Source: Trichostrongylus colubriformis
Lineage: Eukaryota; Nematoda; Chromadorea; Rhabditida; Trichostrongylidae
Reading direction: 5' to 3'
Assembly (NCBI GenBank): GCA_963978905.1
Contig: OZ022258.1
Location: forward strand, 27,904,716-27,968,715
DNA length: 64,000 bases
A model generated the notes under the pieces. That model made no database searches. It was not told the origin of the DNA and saw only the letters and a program-made list of their open reading frames with translations. This document shows positions 12,304 to 24,012 of this stretch, one piece after another. Both the position numbers and the translations under genes were made by a program. Position 1 is the stretch's first letter, and the number at the start of each line of letters is the position of its first letter.

Positions 12304-12564
12304 TCACAAATTCTTTGAAATGTGGCTAGGTAGAGGTGACACGTGGAGAAACTGAAGTACTGAAGAATTTTCACCTATCAAACACTTGAACGCATCCCGA
12401 AAGGGATATTTGGGTATTGAGGTTGGCGAAGACGTGTGTGCCATGAGTGTCTGCTTGAGCTTCAAGTGCTCATAAATCGTTGAAACTCGACTTCGCAGCG
12501 CGGCGGCGAGCGTTGGCGCCAAGATGGCCGTATGCATTAGGTTGGAGCATATGACTTGCGACAC
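12304..12564 (-). CDS. Possible exon, unrecognised
   Basis: An 86-codon minus-strand frame with balanced composition (it contains KQTLMAHTSSPTSIPKYPFR and ends HISKNL). It lies just beyond the LINE 3' end. No splice partner was found and the family is not recognised, so it may be chance. Confidence 0.2.
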   Translation of the reverse strand: MSQVICSNLMHTAILAPTLAAALRSRVSTIYEHLKLKQTLMAHTSSPTSIPKYPFRDAFKCLIGENSSVLQFLHVSPLPSHISKNL

Positions 12565-13651
12565 ATGCTACCTTTTTTAAAACTTTACTCTTCGAACGTT
12601 CCAAGTTATATCAGCTGTATCACCCATTGCTCATCGAGAGTCTCGAGCGGGCGTCAGCAACGTCTCCATTCGTCCCTGTCACGAGCCCTAGTGATCCAGT
12701 GAACCTTTCTAACTCCAGAGACACGTAGCCTTTCGTTTCCTTTGAGCAGAGCTTACGTGATGAAGTTCAGCAGTCCATGTCGCTCAGGTACTCGCTTTTC
12801 GTCTCGAAGGATCCAGTCGGTGACCGCTCTGTTTCAACGTCGTCACGATATCACATGACGTAACCGGCCCATATGATCTTCGATTTCTTAGCAAAGAGGG
12901 CAGCGTCCCTGATTTTAGACCTTGACCTAGACTGCAAGTCCGCATTCCCCTTTTCACTTGCGCGTACCGATACTACGAGCGTCGCTCTTCAATGGTGCGT
13001 TGGATGCTCTTCCTGCTTACGTGGAGTGCCAGTCTCCAAGGCATATGTCAGGGCAGGAAGGACAGCGTCTAAGAGGCGGAGTCGGATGTTCTTTGCCCTC
13101 TTTACAACTCCCTCGATGGTCTTGAAAGTACCCAAGCTCAACCTTCACTCCCATTCGAAATGACGCATGACGTTGTCAAAAGTCTAGGCGAGATGGTGTC
13201 GCCTTGTCAGGCCTTTTGTTCAAGCCGAAAATAATCTCCTTGCAGAACGGTGAAATTCTGGTCGTGGAGATGCCATAGAGCTCACGAATTATTCTTATGC
13301 ACTGAGTATGTGCGCCCTAGTTTCCCAGGGTTTCGATAACTGTGTCCTCTCTGAGGAGTCAAAGGCTTTCTTCAAATCGATGAATGCATTGCCTAACGGC
13401 ATATTATACTGTGTACAATCGATCACATCCAACGATCTCGCGACACTTCAATGCGTCTACCGACCGTGTGGATGTGTTCGATTGTACAGAACCCTATCCG
13501 AAGCCCTATATGCTCCGCATAGTGTTCTTCACCTAAAGTTCTGCCAATCCTATCGAAGATGACTCGAGTGAAGAGCTTTTTAAATGACGACAGCAAGCAG
13601 ATCGGACGATATTTGCCAGTGTCATGTGGATCTCCCGTCTTATACAGTGAC

Positions 13652-13666
13652 ACAGTCCTGTTAATT
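13652..13666. repeat. Target-site duplication, left copy
   Basis: ACAGTCCTGTTAATT occurs here and again at 14536-14550, at both edges of the Penelope-like insert. The host LINE reading resumes across it (codons of NRTV on one side, the preceding RT region on the other), as expected for a 15-bp target duplication. Confidence 0.85.
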
Positions 13667-14535
13667 GTTCTTCTTTTGTATGCCAACACGAGGTCAGTTG
13701 TGGAACCTTTATTGGCCTAACGTTTCGACCTTCTCGTCTTCCTCAGAGGCCTGAAGATGGCTCGACGCTCTTGATTTGCAAAATATCCGAACAAGCGCCT
13801 CCTCCCTTCTAGCGTTTCCGGCGTCGTTTCGAGATCGCTCTCGGACAACCCGGTAATGAAACAACAAACTCACCCAAGATTCCACCAGCGGAGCAGCAGC
13901 TCGCGCCTCAATCACATGTGTCAGGGCGAATGAGTCTTACTTGACTCGATGTTCCTTATACGGCAGAAACTGCAGCACGCACATTGCCTTTACCGTAACT
14001 CGCACTGTGATACGAAAGGCAAGAGTTCATTGCTAATAGAAAGACACTCGTTTCGGTTATTCATTCGTGGCTTTCTTGTGGAAATCCAGAATGACTCTAA
14101 CACTTTACGTGACGAAACTTCCGTCTCGCACGCCAAAATAGAGCACATAACATCAAAGTCATTCCCGTTATGCTCCTCAACTTTATGCTTGCCAAGTGGG
14201 GTGGTTATAACACCACGTCTTTTCCCAGCTAGATGTTCTTTGATGCCTATAGCCAGTACCCTTCCCGTTTTTCCAATATATGTGCTATTACAGGTCTTAC
14301 ATTGAAGCTCATAAATAACACAAGCCCTGTCACAATCTCCTGGCTTCCCGTAAGGACAAGTAATGCAATTTGGAGTTAGGCATTGCTTATCGTACAGTCT
14401 GTTGCGAACAAGTTGTCGTTGTCAAGGTCGAAACGTTAGGCCAATAAAGGTTTCGCAACTAACCTCGTGTTGGCATACAAAAGAAAAACAATCGACAACT
14501 ATGCCGAGGTTTCAACAAGGGAGAACATGGGAACT
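13667..14535 (-). mobile_element. Penelope-like element, truncated, with inverted terminal repeats
   Basis: An 869-bp insert in the LINE, bounded by the 15-bp duplication. About 60 bp near its ends are inverted copies of each other (13671-13733 and 14424-14487; GTCGAAACGTTAGGCCAATA in the right copy), like the inverted pLTRs of Penelope-like elements. The right end extends ~50 bp past the inverted repeat. Only the C-terminal endonuclease part of the protein is left, so this is a 5'-truncated copy. Confidence 0.8.
13990..14418 (-). CDS. GIY-YIG endonuclease domain of a Penelope-like element
   Basis: An open minus-strand frame without its own ATG. It begins RQLVRNRLYDKQCLTPNC, continues with CVIYELQCKTCNSTYIGKTG, then RVLAIGIKEHLAGKR, and ends SISNELLPFVSQCELR before TAA. 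The Cys pair just before YIGKTGR and the downstream IKEH are the hallmark of the GIY-YIG nuclease fused to Penelope reverse transcriptases. In that family the domain nicks target DNA for insertion. The reverse transcriptase itself is absent here. No internal stop is seen across about 143 codons. Confidence 0.85.
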   Translation of the reverse strand, partial: RQLVRNRLYDKQCLTPNCITCPYGKPGDCDRACVIYELQCKTCNSTYIGKTGRVLAIGIKEHLAGKRRGVITTPLGKHKVEEHNGNDFDVMCSILACETEVSSRKVLESFWISTRKPRMNNRNECLSISNELLPFVSQCELR

Positions 14536-15577
14536 ACAGTCCTGTTAATTTTCAACGAGGTGAGTACCTTGCATTCCGACAGGTGACGCGTGAAAAACCC
14601 GGCCACAGTTTCCACGAAAGCAGGTGGTAGATTTCTTAGATGCTACGGTCTGATCCTGTCGAAGTTGGGTGCTCTAGCATTCTTCACTGACGGATTGGCG
14701 TGTCGGATTTAACAAGGCAAGGAAGCTGAAGAAACTGAAACGACTATCCATTCTGCTTCAAGCTCCTGCAGGTGGACATGGCTATCTAAGAGTTCTGGGT
14801 AGAAGTCGTAGATGACCTTCTCCATTGCCCTTCGGAGGGCAGTAACTGTACCGTCAGGACGCCGACGACAGATTACTCCGGTCTCATATATGGCCAAACT
14901 TCGGCGAGCACTGCGGATGCTCTCTGGGTCTTAAGCCAGCACTGCTGCTCTCCATTCCTCGAGATGTTCTTTTTTATCGCCTGTCTGCATTGCTTCGCAT
15001 TCGGACGTCAGTTGGTAATCACCTGCAGCTCGCGCGGCTACAAGTTGGTGTATCAGCTCGAGAGTTTCCGAAGAGGACCTTTCTTGGTGACTTTCAAACT
15101 CTCTCTCTCCTGGCACTATTGTGAAAATGTTCAACAAACCGGTTGCACCCGTCTTCGATGTCTACGATAACGGAATCCTCCCACATCAGCAAGAAAAGCG
15201 AAGTGATCCTGGTGGACAATTGTTTCGGAGCTTGGCTTCTCGAATTTCGCGGCTCCCTCTCCACGCATCGAAAAGCGGAATCTTGCGCGGATAGATTTCC
15301 GCAACAACAGCGACCTCGGTCAAGCAAAACCTTCTACTATAGATGATGTGTCAATCTCTTTATGAAATTGTCTAGCGGGAGGCTTCCAGGTCCATCGTGG
15401 ACGAGAGGGCTTCTGGAACTGTGAGTTACCATGTATGGTGTAGATCGTCACAATGAAATTAGACAGCCTTTCACCCTTACTTTCTCATGAAGTTCCCTGA
15501 TGATAAAGTTAAACTACTTTCAGATTGAACCCCAGTTAGTCAGTTTTATCACATCTCCCCCTTTATACGTAGGACAC

Positions 15578-15930
15578 TCAGCCTGAGAAATTCCGTTGAT
15601 CACTGCTCACCTCAACGATTGCGGTCCTCCTTCCCTCCCAGCGGACCAAATACGATCCTCCTCTATGGAGATTTGTCGACGGAGGCTTGACCCTGTCCAC
15701 AGCTGGTGCGCCAATTTGATGAAATGATCTTATGATTGGTGCAGTTGTCAAGTGATTGTCTTCAAAAACGCCATTACAAGATCTAGTATGCAGGTAGGTT
15801 TCTCTGTTTGCTTCTAGTGGATTGCAACGATATTGTGCAGGGAAAGTTCTACATTGAGAAACTTTTGACCTGGTTGGCACATTGCAGGAAGGAGGGAAAA
15901 GCCAAAACGGTCCCACGTCCCTTTGGTGGA
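15578..15930 (-). repeat. Sequence upstream of the RTE LINE, possibly its 5' region
   Basis: A 112-codon minus-strand frame (contains APAVDRVKPPSTNLHRGGSY and YLVRWEGRRTAIVEVSSDQR) lies directly upstream of the LINE endonuclease remnant. The position fits a LINE 5' region or leader ORF, but I could not find the endonuclease N-terminus between the two. An unrelated gene fragment remains possible. Confidence 0.35.
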
Positions 15931-16323
15931 GTTAGGTTGGATTCTTTTCATAGCGGAATTCTAGGTGATAACAATGAGCCTTGTCCAATACTAACACGAA
16001 CGATACTGCCTGGAAAATTGGGGGAGCACGTCGAGGGGAGCCGTGAGGGGAATGTAAACATATGATCCGCTCAAATAATCATGTTTTTTTGTTTTTCTCG
16101 GTTTTTCCGATAATACAGTTTTTCAAATCTTCGCTACTTTATTAATAGCCACCACGCATCGTCCTCACATTTGGTGGAGGAATAAATAAGCAGGAACAGA
16201 TAAGTGCATAAATAGATGGACAAGTAAATTTCTGCTTTGCCACGCATCTGTTCCGTAAAAGAAAATCCCAAATTTCGACGATTAACGATTTGTTGACTGA
16301 TCTCAAAACTCTTGAGAATGAAC

Positions 16324-17001
16324 CTACAACGCATCTGATGGACTGAACCATCGTGATTTGGAATTGTCGAATGCCACAGCTGCCTTCTTCCTCAAGTCAG
16401 CTATCAGTGCAGAGATAGCTTTATCCTGGAACAGATCCCACGCTCAGCCGGTTGTGAGTTATGCATATCTCATGATCATTCGAGTCTTTCCAGCATACGA
16501 AAACTTGCCTGAGATTATTCAAAAGAACTGTCTACGATGATTTTCGTGCGCTTTGTGGTCAACAACTCTGGGGATTCTGATAAACACGTAAGTAAAGGGA
16601 GAACCAGAGACACTTTCAGAAATCGCGGACGACGAGAGTTTTTGACCTTCAGCCTCGACGAGCTTGCAGTCAGAAACAAATATTGACGACAACGTCTCAC
16701 GTGATAATATCATATCGAGAGTGATGTTATCGTGGGAGTTTCCTACTCCCATTCTATGGCTGTTGATATCATGCCCGTATCCACGTAAGTGCCAACGCTG
16801 CCTTGCTGGTTGAATCGTAAATGGCTAAGGGTCATCTCGGGACGGTACTTGCTACCTCACTCACGGGTTCTCTATGTGCTTAGCACTAACTCTCGCGCCG
16901 CTGTGATGGAACGCAGTTTGCTGTTGTGAAAGGGACTATTCCGCCCATCGACCGTAGTTTGAAGTAGTTGTTGAAGTCACGATCGTCCGTAATATTTTCT
17001 G
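16324..17001 (-). CDS. Three-exon gene end, unrecognised soluble protein
   Basis: Exons 16891-17001 (ENITDDRDFNNYFKLRSMGG, acceptor TTTGCAG, donor GTTAGT), 16588-16742 (NSHDNITLDMILSRETLSSI onward, acceptor GAGTAG, donor GTGTTT) and 16324-16425 (DKAISALIADLRKKAAVAFD, then NSKSRWFSPSDAL and TAG, acceptor GTTCCAG). Phases agree at both junctions (1 to 2, then 0 to 0). An AATAAA signal lies downstream on the minus strand at 16138-16143, which supports this as the true 3' end. No domain is recognised. Upstream exons past 17001 were not found. Confidence 0.55.
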
Positions 17002-17173
17002 CTGCAAATATATTTCTTCTTGAAAAAAAAAGCGAGCAACGGTAGCACATGGACATCGAGCTACTTCTTTTGACCATACTCATTTCGACGCACCCCCACA
17101 TTATTGGTTCACTCAGTTTGGTATCATAATGGTTTTAGAGATATGTTTTGCCAATTTATTTCATCCATTACAG

Positions 17174-18226
17174 AATTTCGACACGTCGAACACAGAGTGA
17201 AATTAGGTGAGTACCATTCCTGACAATCATTTTGCTTTCGAAACAAAAGAAGCATCTAACGTCGGGATATCCTTCTTACACACCCTAAAAGACTCCCTGC
17301 TCCAGCAATGCACATAAGAATAGCATACGGAATGCCGAATTACGATACTTGTTTCCAGAAGTCTACCCTTTGCGACTATGGCTTTTGCGGCGGTCTTGCA
17401 TTTATGGGCGCGGCTCACTTCAGTATGGGCACTACGAAACAAAACAAACACGCTAAGTGTGAATAATATATTCTGGATTCATTGAAGACAGTGATAGTGT
17501 CAATGTGGGTGATAAGGAATCCCAAAAAGGTGTCGTTGTAGAGTATGTAGAGTATCATTGTAGAGGAGTAGAGGAAGGAGCATGATGGCGGAATGATACT
17601 TATCGTATCGTATCAAAGCCGTATTGATTGAAATGACGTGGTGGTTGAGGTGAAAGCTTTCGTGGTGAACACGTCCACCGGTGAGTATCGAAGATTGGGA
17701 TGAATGATTACCCCTACCACTGCCATTAAAATACTACATACGAATTCTGATTGGTACTCCATTCGTTTTTGTTTTATTTTTGTTATCCAAGTGATACAAC
17801 TTATGCAACTGAATAACTCTCCAGTGCTCCCAGCATTATCATCTGGTAGCTTCAAATCTTTTTCAAATAACACGCATGCTACTGATGAGCAGGTGTCTTT
17901 ATACGCGCTCTTCAAACTCCTTCTTTCTCTGAATTCATCGGAGTGTCGTACGGGTATGTAGGGGAATACGTAATGCAACCGCGCAGTTGCGCAGTGGTTC
18001 AAACTTCGAGTGCCAACATTCCATGTTCTTCGCGAGCAGCGCAATGAGATCTTCCACCATCCTGCGAGCAGCACAGATCAAAAATCTACATCATGGCTCT
18101 TGCAAAAATGTTGAAATGATAGCTGAACCTCTAACCTCTCCAACGAAACCGAACTCGTCCGATGCATGTTGGTCTCAATTCGCCTCACTCAAGAACAGGA
18201 GTTGTGTAATTTTGCTTCCGACCTAA
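17174..18226 (+). CDS. Three-exon plus-strand gene, unrecognised
   Basis: Exons 17174-17206 (acceptor CCATTACAG, donor GTGAGT), 17792-17953 (IQLMQLNNSPVLPALSSGSF, later DEQVSLYALFKLLLSLNSSE; acceptor after a T-rich tract ending CCAAG, donor GTATGT) and 18123-18226 (EPLTSPTKPNSSDACWSQFA, ends SCVILLPT then TAA). The phases join (1 to 2 at both junctions). The first intron contains a copy of the TATCGTATCG repeat. The frame is Ser/Asn-rich with several N-glycosylation-type sites, so it may be secreted. A second open frame overlaps the last exon (18166-18390), so the 3' end is uncertain. Confidence 0.4.
17480..17750 (+). repeat. Dispersed TATCGTATCG repeat, copy 2
   Basis: Shares AATGTGGGTGATAAGGAATC, TTATCGTATCGTATCAAAGC, ATGACGTGG, ACGTCCACCGGT and GGGATGAATGATT with the copies at 50200, 59860 and 61750. 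It lies in an intron of the plus-strand gene. Confidence 0.7.
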
Positions 18227-18538
18227 GCCTACCGTGGGATAGAGGACTACGATGCCTCTTACAGAAACAATCTTCAGAGTCTGCGCAGCCTCAAGGATTT
18301 CCGAAATTCACCAACCACGTGTGTTTGGATAGAATTATGCAAGCGAAAGAAAACGGCGAACTTCACAACCGAGCGCAGCCGCCTTCCTAGGGCGGGGTAG
18401 TCGCTCAGCACCTGTTTGCTCAGTGGGCTTTCCAACACATTGTAGAAGTCGCGAGTGCACAGTGTTTAGCAATAACAGTAGTTGCCATGAGCCACTACTC
18501 ATGTCCATTACGTTCACTAGTTGTGTGAGTGGTCTGCT

Positions 18539-19401
18539 TCATTGATCGCCTTCTTTTTCGTGAACAAAATTTGTTGACGGAGCGACTAATGATATGCCGA
18601 CATACAGACCAAGGGACTGCCAAGCAATCGTACAAAGTAGTGATCCGTGTAACAGAGTGAACTAATTTATTTTTGATTTTCACTGATCAGATGTTTCGGC
18701 TGCACACGTTGTGACATATCGGAAAACTTCTTTTGCGTCTAGCAGACACTTCTACACCCCACTACGGTGTGTCACTACGATACTCTCACACATAGCGATT
18801 GCCGAAAATGAGATGGAACTGGTGAACTGTACCACTTACATATTTCTTATCCGACGAGCTTTTAGTTGTGTGAGCGTGCGACCCATTTGTGGTTTTCCTA
18901 GACGAACCATGCGTTGCTGGCGGAGGTATTCTTGCATTTGTACTGCTCGCCGATGTACTGGGATAAGATCCCATCTTTGGTAGGCTAATCGAATCTGATT
19001 TCGTTGTTGACTCTTTACTGGCGATTGTCTCATGACCATGTGCAGATGTTCTTTTCAAATCTATTCCAGACCTCGTGTCAGGTTTCGCTGTCATTGTCCC
19101 GCGCGTCTTCTTCCTTCTTGCAGTAGTTCTTCGTGCGACATAACTTTTTGTTGTTTTCATACTATGACTACTACGGCGTGAGGTTCTACGGCGCCGATTA
19201 CTGGTCTTTGTGGAGGACACCATATCCAAGTTGTTCAACCTTGAGGTAGAACGTGTTTTTGATGTGATCGTGCTCCAGTCGTCCTCGCTGGATGTTGTTT
19301 CGTGGCTCGTTCCGTGAGCAGTGAGACTTTGGACTTCGTAAGGTGATTTGGTAACGGTGCTCTTTTCTGCCGACATACTGCTGACTGGTTCTGGTTTCCA
19401 C
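18539..19401 (-). CDS. Basic Ser/Thr-rich protein, two 3' exons
   Basis: The main exon 18840-19401 begins after TTTGTTTCAG (WKPEPVSS, then MSAEKST) and codes for about 187 residues very rich in Ser, Thr, Lys and Arg, including RRRRTSRRSS and STITSKTRSTSR-like low-complexity runs. It ends SSDKKY at a GTAAGT donor. The 3' exon 18539-18616 (SLGLYVGISLVAPSTNFVHE, then KEGDQ and TGA) follows GCTTGGCAG in matching phase 0. The composition suggests a disordered nucleic-acid- or chromatin-binding tail, but that is inference. The ATG at 19374-19376 could be the start, or the exon could continue from an upstream exon through the WKPEP reading. Confidence 0.55.
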
Positions 19402-19739
19402 CTGAAACAAAGGAAACTAGAACCAGAGTGGAAGTTACATGCTGTGTGAACAGACTAGTACTGTTAACGGGCTGCACATTCTATGCCATTCTGAGTTTAA
19501 CTGTCGCTTTCGCAAGTGAAAAGGGGAAGTCGTGAGCTAATAGAAAATGCACATGAAAGCCAGAAGAAGTAGAGTAGAAAGAAGTAGAGTGAGAGTAGAA
19601 ACCAGAATAAGCTGATGGTGCATAATCCTGCTGATTTCCACGATCTAGATAGAAGCGCATGGAAAAACTGATGACTAGAAAAGTTTTCACTGAGTTGCTT
19701 TGCGTCAACTACATATAGCGATTGCAGCTACCTCACTCT

Positions 19740-19792
19740 GTTATAATCGCTATATAAGGTTTTTATAATCGCTATATAAGTTTTTATTCCGT
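19740..19792. repeat. Short tandem duplication
   Basis: TTATAATCGCTATATAAG occurs twice in a row, separated by GTTT. Nothing else is supported between 19500 and 20600, and 20600-22950 has only a fragment related to the 145-bp unit (near 20630-20700) and no gene I can support. Confidence 0.6.
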
Positions 19793-22700
19793 GATTTATG
19801 ACTATATAACCTCAAAAATGCGCAAGAGACGTAGTTACAAATAAAATGGAGAGCGCACAACTTCGATTCTATAACGCCTCCAGTAATTGTTCGACAAGTA
19901 CTTACTTGCTTCTGTGATTTATGCCGCTCTTGGAACACTCAAGCAAGAACGAGCTTCCGACAAGGACCCCTCAACAGACGTATTTGGTTTCCTGGGAAAG
20001 AAGGGTCGCAATCGTAAAGATAGTCGGTAATTTACGGAATTCGAAGGGTCCAAAGTGTAAAGGGAGAGTGAAAAAGTGACCAACTAGGTTCAAATCCGAA
20101 ACTAATGCTTGCCCTTCATTAAAAATTTCGAAAACATACAGAAAGAGGCAATTCATAAATAGGAAACAAGGTGAACGCAGGAGTTTCAAGATAAGTGCGA
20201 TATTGTAGAGGGAAGAGTGCATGGACAACGTAAACGATAAACAGAGTCAAAGGTCACGCTGTTCCCTTAGTTCTATTGTAATTGTGAGTTGTGAACAAGG
20301 CAACAAGCTTCTGTGACCGAACGCGCCTAACATATGCTGTGATGCGAGGTCGATACCTGATGTCGCGTTCACAGTTCGCAATTCCAATACGACTACGGGA
20401 GTAATGTACTACCACTCAACTTGTTGGAATGTATGGAAAAAATCATGCATGGCGCAACTCTTAACAGTGGAGGAATTCCGTCGTTGCTCGTCTAAGGTAT
20501 AGCCAAAAATATACGTCTAAGCGTGCAATATGACCCCTGGAAAATCCTTCAGAGATGCTCAGAGGGCAACTTTCTATAGGATTCCCACACCTCTACTCCC
20601 TCGCTCATTTCGATAGCTTTGGTATTACAATAAGGGGAGGGTGACATCAGAGGTGAGCCATCTAAACTGGTAGCAACTGATGAGGATTATCAAGAATAGG
20701 TGTGGTGGAATGAGGTACACCGATCACTTTAGAATATATCCCGTTATGACACCCGTATACTGTCCCCGTATCCCCGTAATCTTCGAACGAGCACATATGA
20801 TCCTTTTCACATATTATTGGAAGCAAAAACATCTACCACATAACTATTTTTGCTTCCAACTATTAGGTTATCCGCAGCTTTCGATGCACTTCAGCCAACT
20901 TTCAGTTTCATTTTTTGTTGCTTCGTACGTACACGTATGAATTTTCCGAATAATATGCCTCGCAACTATACACAGCATACTGTCAACGAATCAGTGGTAC
21001 TCAGTCCTTCCTCTGTAAAAATACTGCGAGGAAGACACTAATAACAAATAATGGAAAGTCGTAGCAAATGACGAAGGCTGATTAACGAAATGAGCCGCTG
21101 AACTTCCTACTGAGGGTGATACGGCCACTGCAGCCTCCCATTAATAATGTTGATGCGAATGTGGACACATTCTATTCACATTCCGATAACGAGAGTGACA
21201 AAGTGTAGCGACCGCTAAATAAAAGGGAGTACCTACTTGTAATAGGTGTTTGAAGTTACGTAACGGTTACAGACGAATGATCTACACTGGAATCCTGACC
21301 CTTCTTCCAAGGATTACGGGTTACGAGACAATGAAACGGACAGGCAGAGAAACAGACAGAAAAACAGGCAAACAAACTGACAACCTGATCGACTCAGCAG
21401 ATTGTCTACATTAGAGACGTGCTGCAGCTAATCTTAATAATCCGTGAACGTGATCCGTACTGCAATAACAAAAAGCGACAAAATAACTCTAACTTGTCTG
21501 AAATGTTGAATAATGATAGATGTTTGCAAATGTTTTAGTTTGGCCAGCGCTCATTACTACACGTTTCATAATGCGTAATGCGATAAGGGCCCCAGGGGAG
21601 GGTATCGGCCACTTCCACATTACATGATTCTGCTATGAGACTCGCGCAGCACTGTGCAAACGTCAAAATGAGTGAGGTGGGACCATATTCACATGCTCTT
21701 CTGAATCGACACCTCAGGGTCTTCTCAATCTTCTGAATTTGAAGGCCAGTGGCTGGGCTTGGCCATACTCACTGAGGTGAACATCGCTGTATGCATCTTG
21801 AGACGCTGAAATCTACGATTCAAATTCAAGAAACGACTACATAGAGAAATTTACGAAAGTCTTTCTGTATGAGTAATACTAATAAATGGTAAGTGCATGC
21901 CCTAGGGGGACGCGAGCAAGGCGTTTCTGCTCAGAATCGATGCTGTTTTTTCTGTGCAACAGTCAAATTACTTTTGTGGAAAAGTTTTCAGCCTAATCAA
22001 ATTTTTTATCAAAGTTCAGAAGGATCCCTGGGTTATTGAATGACAACACATTCAACAGAGGAAGAGTTCTACAAGCATCTAATTACTGTGTAATATTGAT
22101 GTTGATCAAGAAAAAACCGTCATAAGTTTGTACTGAGAGCCTTACAACAAAATCAGAAAGCAGGTTCGAGTTCAGCGTCTAAGGACGCATACGGCATGTG
22201 TACCTGATATAGCATAGCAGGCTGACCTATAGATCTTCACTTATGGGTGAAGAGGTGAGTCTGTTGCTGAGTAAAAAACTGATACCGTCCCAAAACGTTC
22301 CGAAATCACTACAAAAAATCGTGTACTACATTTAGAAGAATTTTTGATAAATTCAAAAGAACCTTGTGTGTCTTCTTGCTGTCAAGCTTCTTTTGAGAGC
22401 ATTGTTTAATTCTCTGCAAATATCGAAGTATACTCGAAAAGCATGACTCTGGTTAGTGAGATCAAAGATGTTGCCACAGTGGCTGTAAGACATTTGGAAA
22501 AATACTCACCCTCTACCATTGCTAATTCCGACTACCTAAAACAGTAAACTTATCGTAATTTATAGTGACGGAAAGCCTATGAAGCACTACTGCCCCACAT
22601 TGGCAAAACTTTCTAAATAACTCACTGTTACGCCAAGGATCAGTAACGTCGAGGCCGAGTTAATGACCATTCCCTGTCAGCATCCCACCATAATGCATCT

Positions 22701-23005
22701 ATCTCCTGGAATTTGTTTATACAAGCAACCGAATGATAGCAGAATCAAGCAGGCCGCTTTTCAAGAAATATGCTATTTTACTACCACAATGAGGGGAGGG
22801 GTATCCTACGAACCAGTTTTAGCTATGCGATGTACCTCGCGCGTTATACACATAACACTGAAGAGGAGCGGAGTGCGCTCGAAGACAGGCGTGGGAATAA
22901 TTTTTCCAATTTGTTGCACTGAGTGGTGGACGTTTCCACCAGAAAGGCATCATCTATTAACCGTTAGACCGTAGACGCACTCCTCGACTAGATTTGCACC
23001 AGATT

Positions 23006-23010
23006 GCCTT
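23006..23010. repeat. Target-site duplication of the outer BEL element (left)
   Basis: GCCTT directly before the left LTR; the same five bases follow the right LTR at 46368-46372. BEL/Pao integrases typically make 5-bp duplications. Confidence 0.9.
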
Positions 23011-23375
23011 TGTCTAGGAATTATTGGCGTTCCTAGCTTAGATGTTTGTCTGTGAGTGTATGTCTTGTATACTGGACAACCTTCACTGTCACAACCATTT
23101 TTTTGCTTACTAATCGACAACCAATCGACTTGGATAGTAAGAGCATCGTACGTTCCGTCGTTGGTTCGGGAGCGTTCTGTAGGTGGAGAGGGGGCCTTCG
23201 GGGCTGCCGTGAAAGCGGCCATACCAAGGGGTAATAGGCGACGACTGTTGACGAAACACAACTGGCCAAGCTGGCCGAACCGACCGGACTGCCGAACTGC
23301 CCCCGCCAGTGGCAGAGTGTCCATTTTATAGAGCCCAGAGGCCCCGCCCTGAGGGGTTGGTGCGCTTTCGCGACA
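23011..23375 (-). repeat. Outer BEL 3' LTR
   Basis: Matches 45998-46367 across its whole length. Shared blocks include TGTCTAGGAATTATTGG at one edge and GGTGCGCTT then CGCGACA at the other. On the minus strand this is the 3' LTR. Confidence 0.92.
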
Positions 23376-24012
23376 CTGGGGGCCGCAAGTAATGGCAGTA
23401 ATGGGATGACTTAGCGAACGTACGATACTCGTCAATTTAATGCAACAAACTACATTGATTTTAGCGTAAAAATAGTCTGACTACGGCATCACTCGTTAAT
23501 TATAAAGCATCATAATCGACCGATCAAACGAAACGTCACAAAAAAATGAAAAGCAAAGAGATGCATGTCCAATGTCGTTCCACCATAACAATGCCAGCGG
23601 AACTAGCGACTCATCTTGTTGACATTAGTGGGAGGGGCGACAGCGAAGACATATCCGCGGCTAACGAAGATCTGCTAGAAAAGATGGTCGGACTATGTCA
23701 TCTCCTTTTTGGTCTGTTACTTACTGCTTTCGGTCATCGCAGTTTTGGATAGGAATAATGCAGTTCGAACTCGTTGTTGCTTGGAGTGCGCGAATCGAAA
23801 TTGCGTTGCATCTTTTCGTGTTTCGGTAACGCAGTCATGGGAATTTGAATGTGTTATTGATACTGCGTTGCGCGGATCGTTGTCTTTCGCGGACTGCTCG
23901 CATGCTCAGTAGATGACATTGATATCGAGCTACGCGGATTGGTAGCACTTATTTGCAATATGTGGATTGTGGCGATGATATCGGAATTTGCGGTTGCTAT
24001 TAAACGCGGGCC

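Larger units (their letters stand above)
12600..15500 (-). mobile_element. RTE-clade LINE, decayed
   Basis: The minus strand carries the RTE retrotransposon polyprotein in broken frames. The end of the endonuclease reads near 15340-15500 (IHGNSQFQKPS, then EIDT). A linker with ETLELIHQLVAARAAGDYQL follows near 15030. The RT start motif NRTVSLYKTGDPHDTGKYRP lies at about 13605-13665, followed by ICLLSSFKKLFTRVIFDRIG and a fragment with FIDLKKAFDS near 13370. The typical C-terminal region ends in VHWITRARDRDEWRRC near 12650. The YxDD core between about 13200 and 13100 is missing, so this copy cannot move. A Penelope-like element interrupts it at 13667-14535. From 10800 to 12600 I see no supported gene apart from an isolated frame listed separately. 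Confidence 0.85.

Noticed and set aside
17613..18074. 153-codon minus-strand frame
   Set aside because: Its C-terminal third lies in the TATCGTATCG dispersed repeat, and the plus strand has phase-consistent exons here.
20680..20940. 86-codon plus-strand frame
   Set aside because: Begins in a fragment of the 145-bp-unit repeat and shows no motif.
22663..22974. 103-codon plus-strand frame just left of the outer BEL element
   Set aside because: No splice partner, no motif; could be chance.
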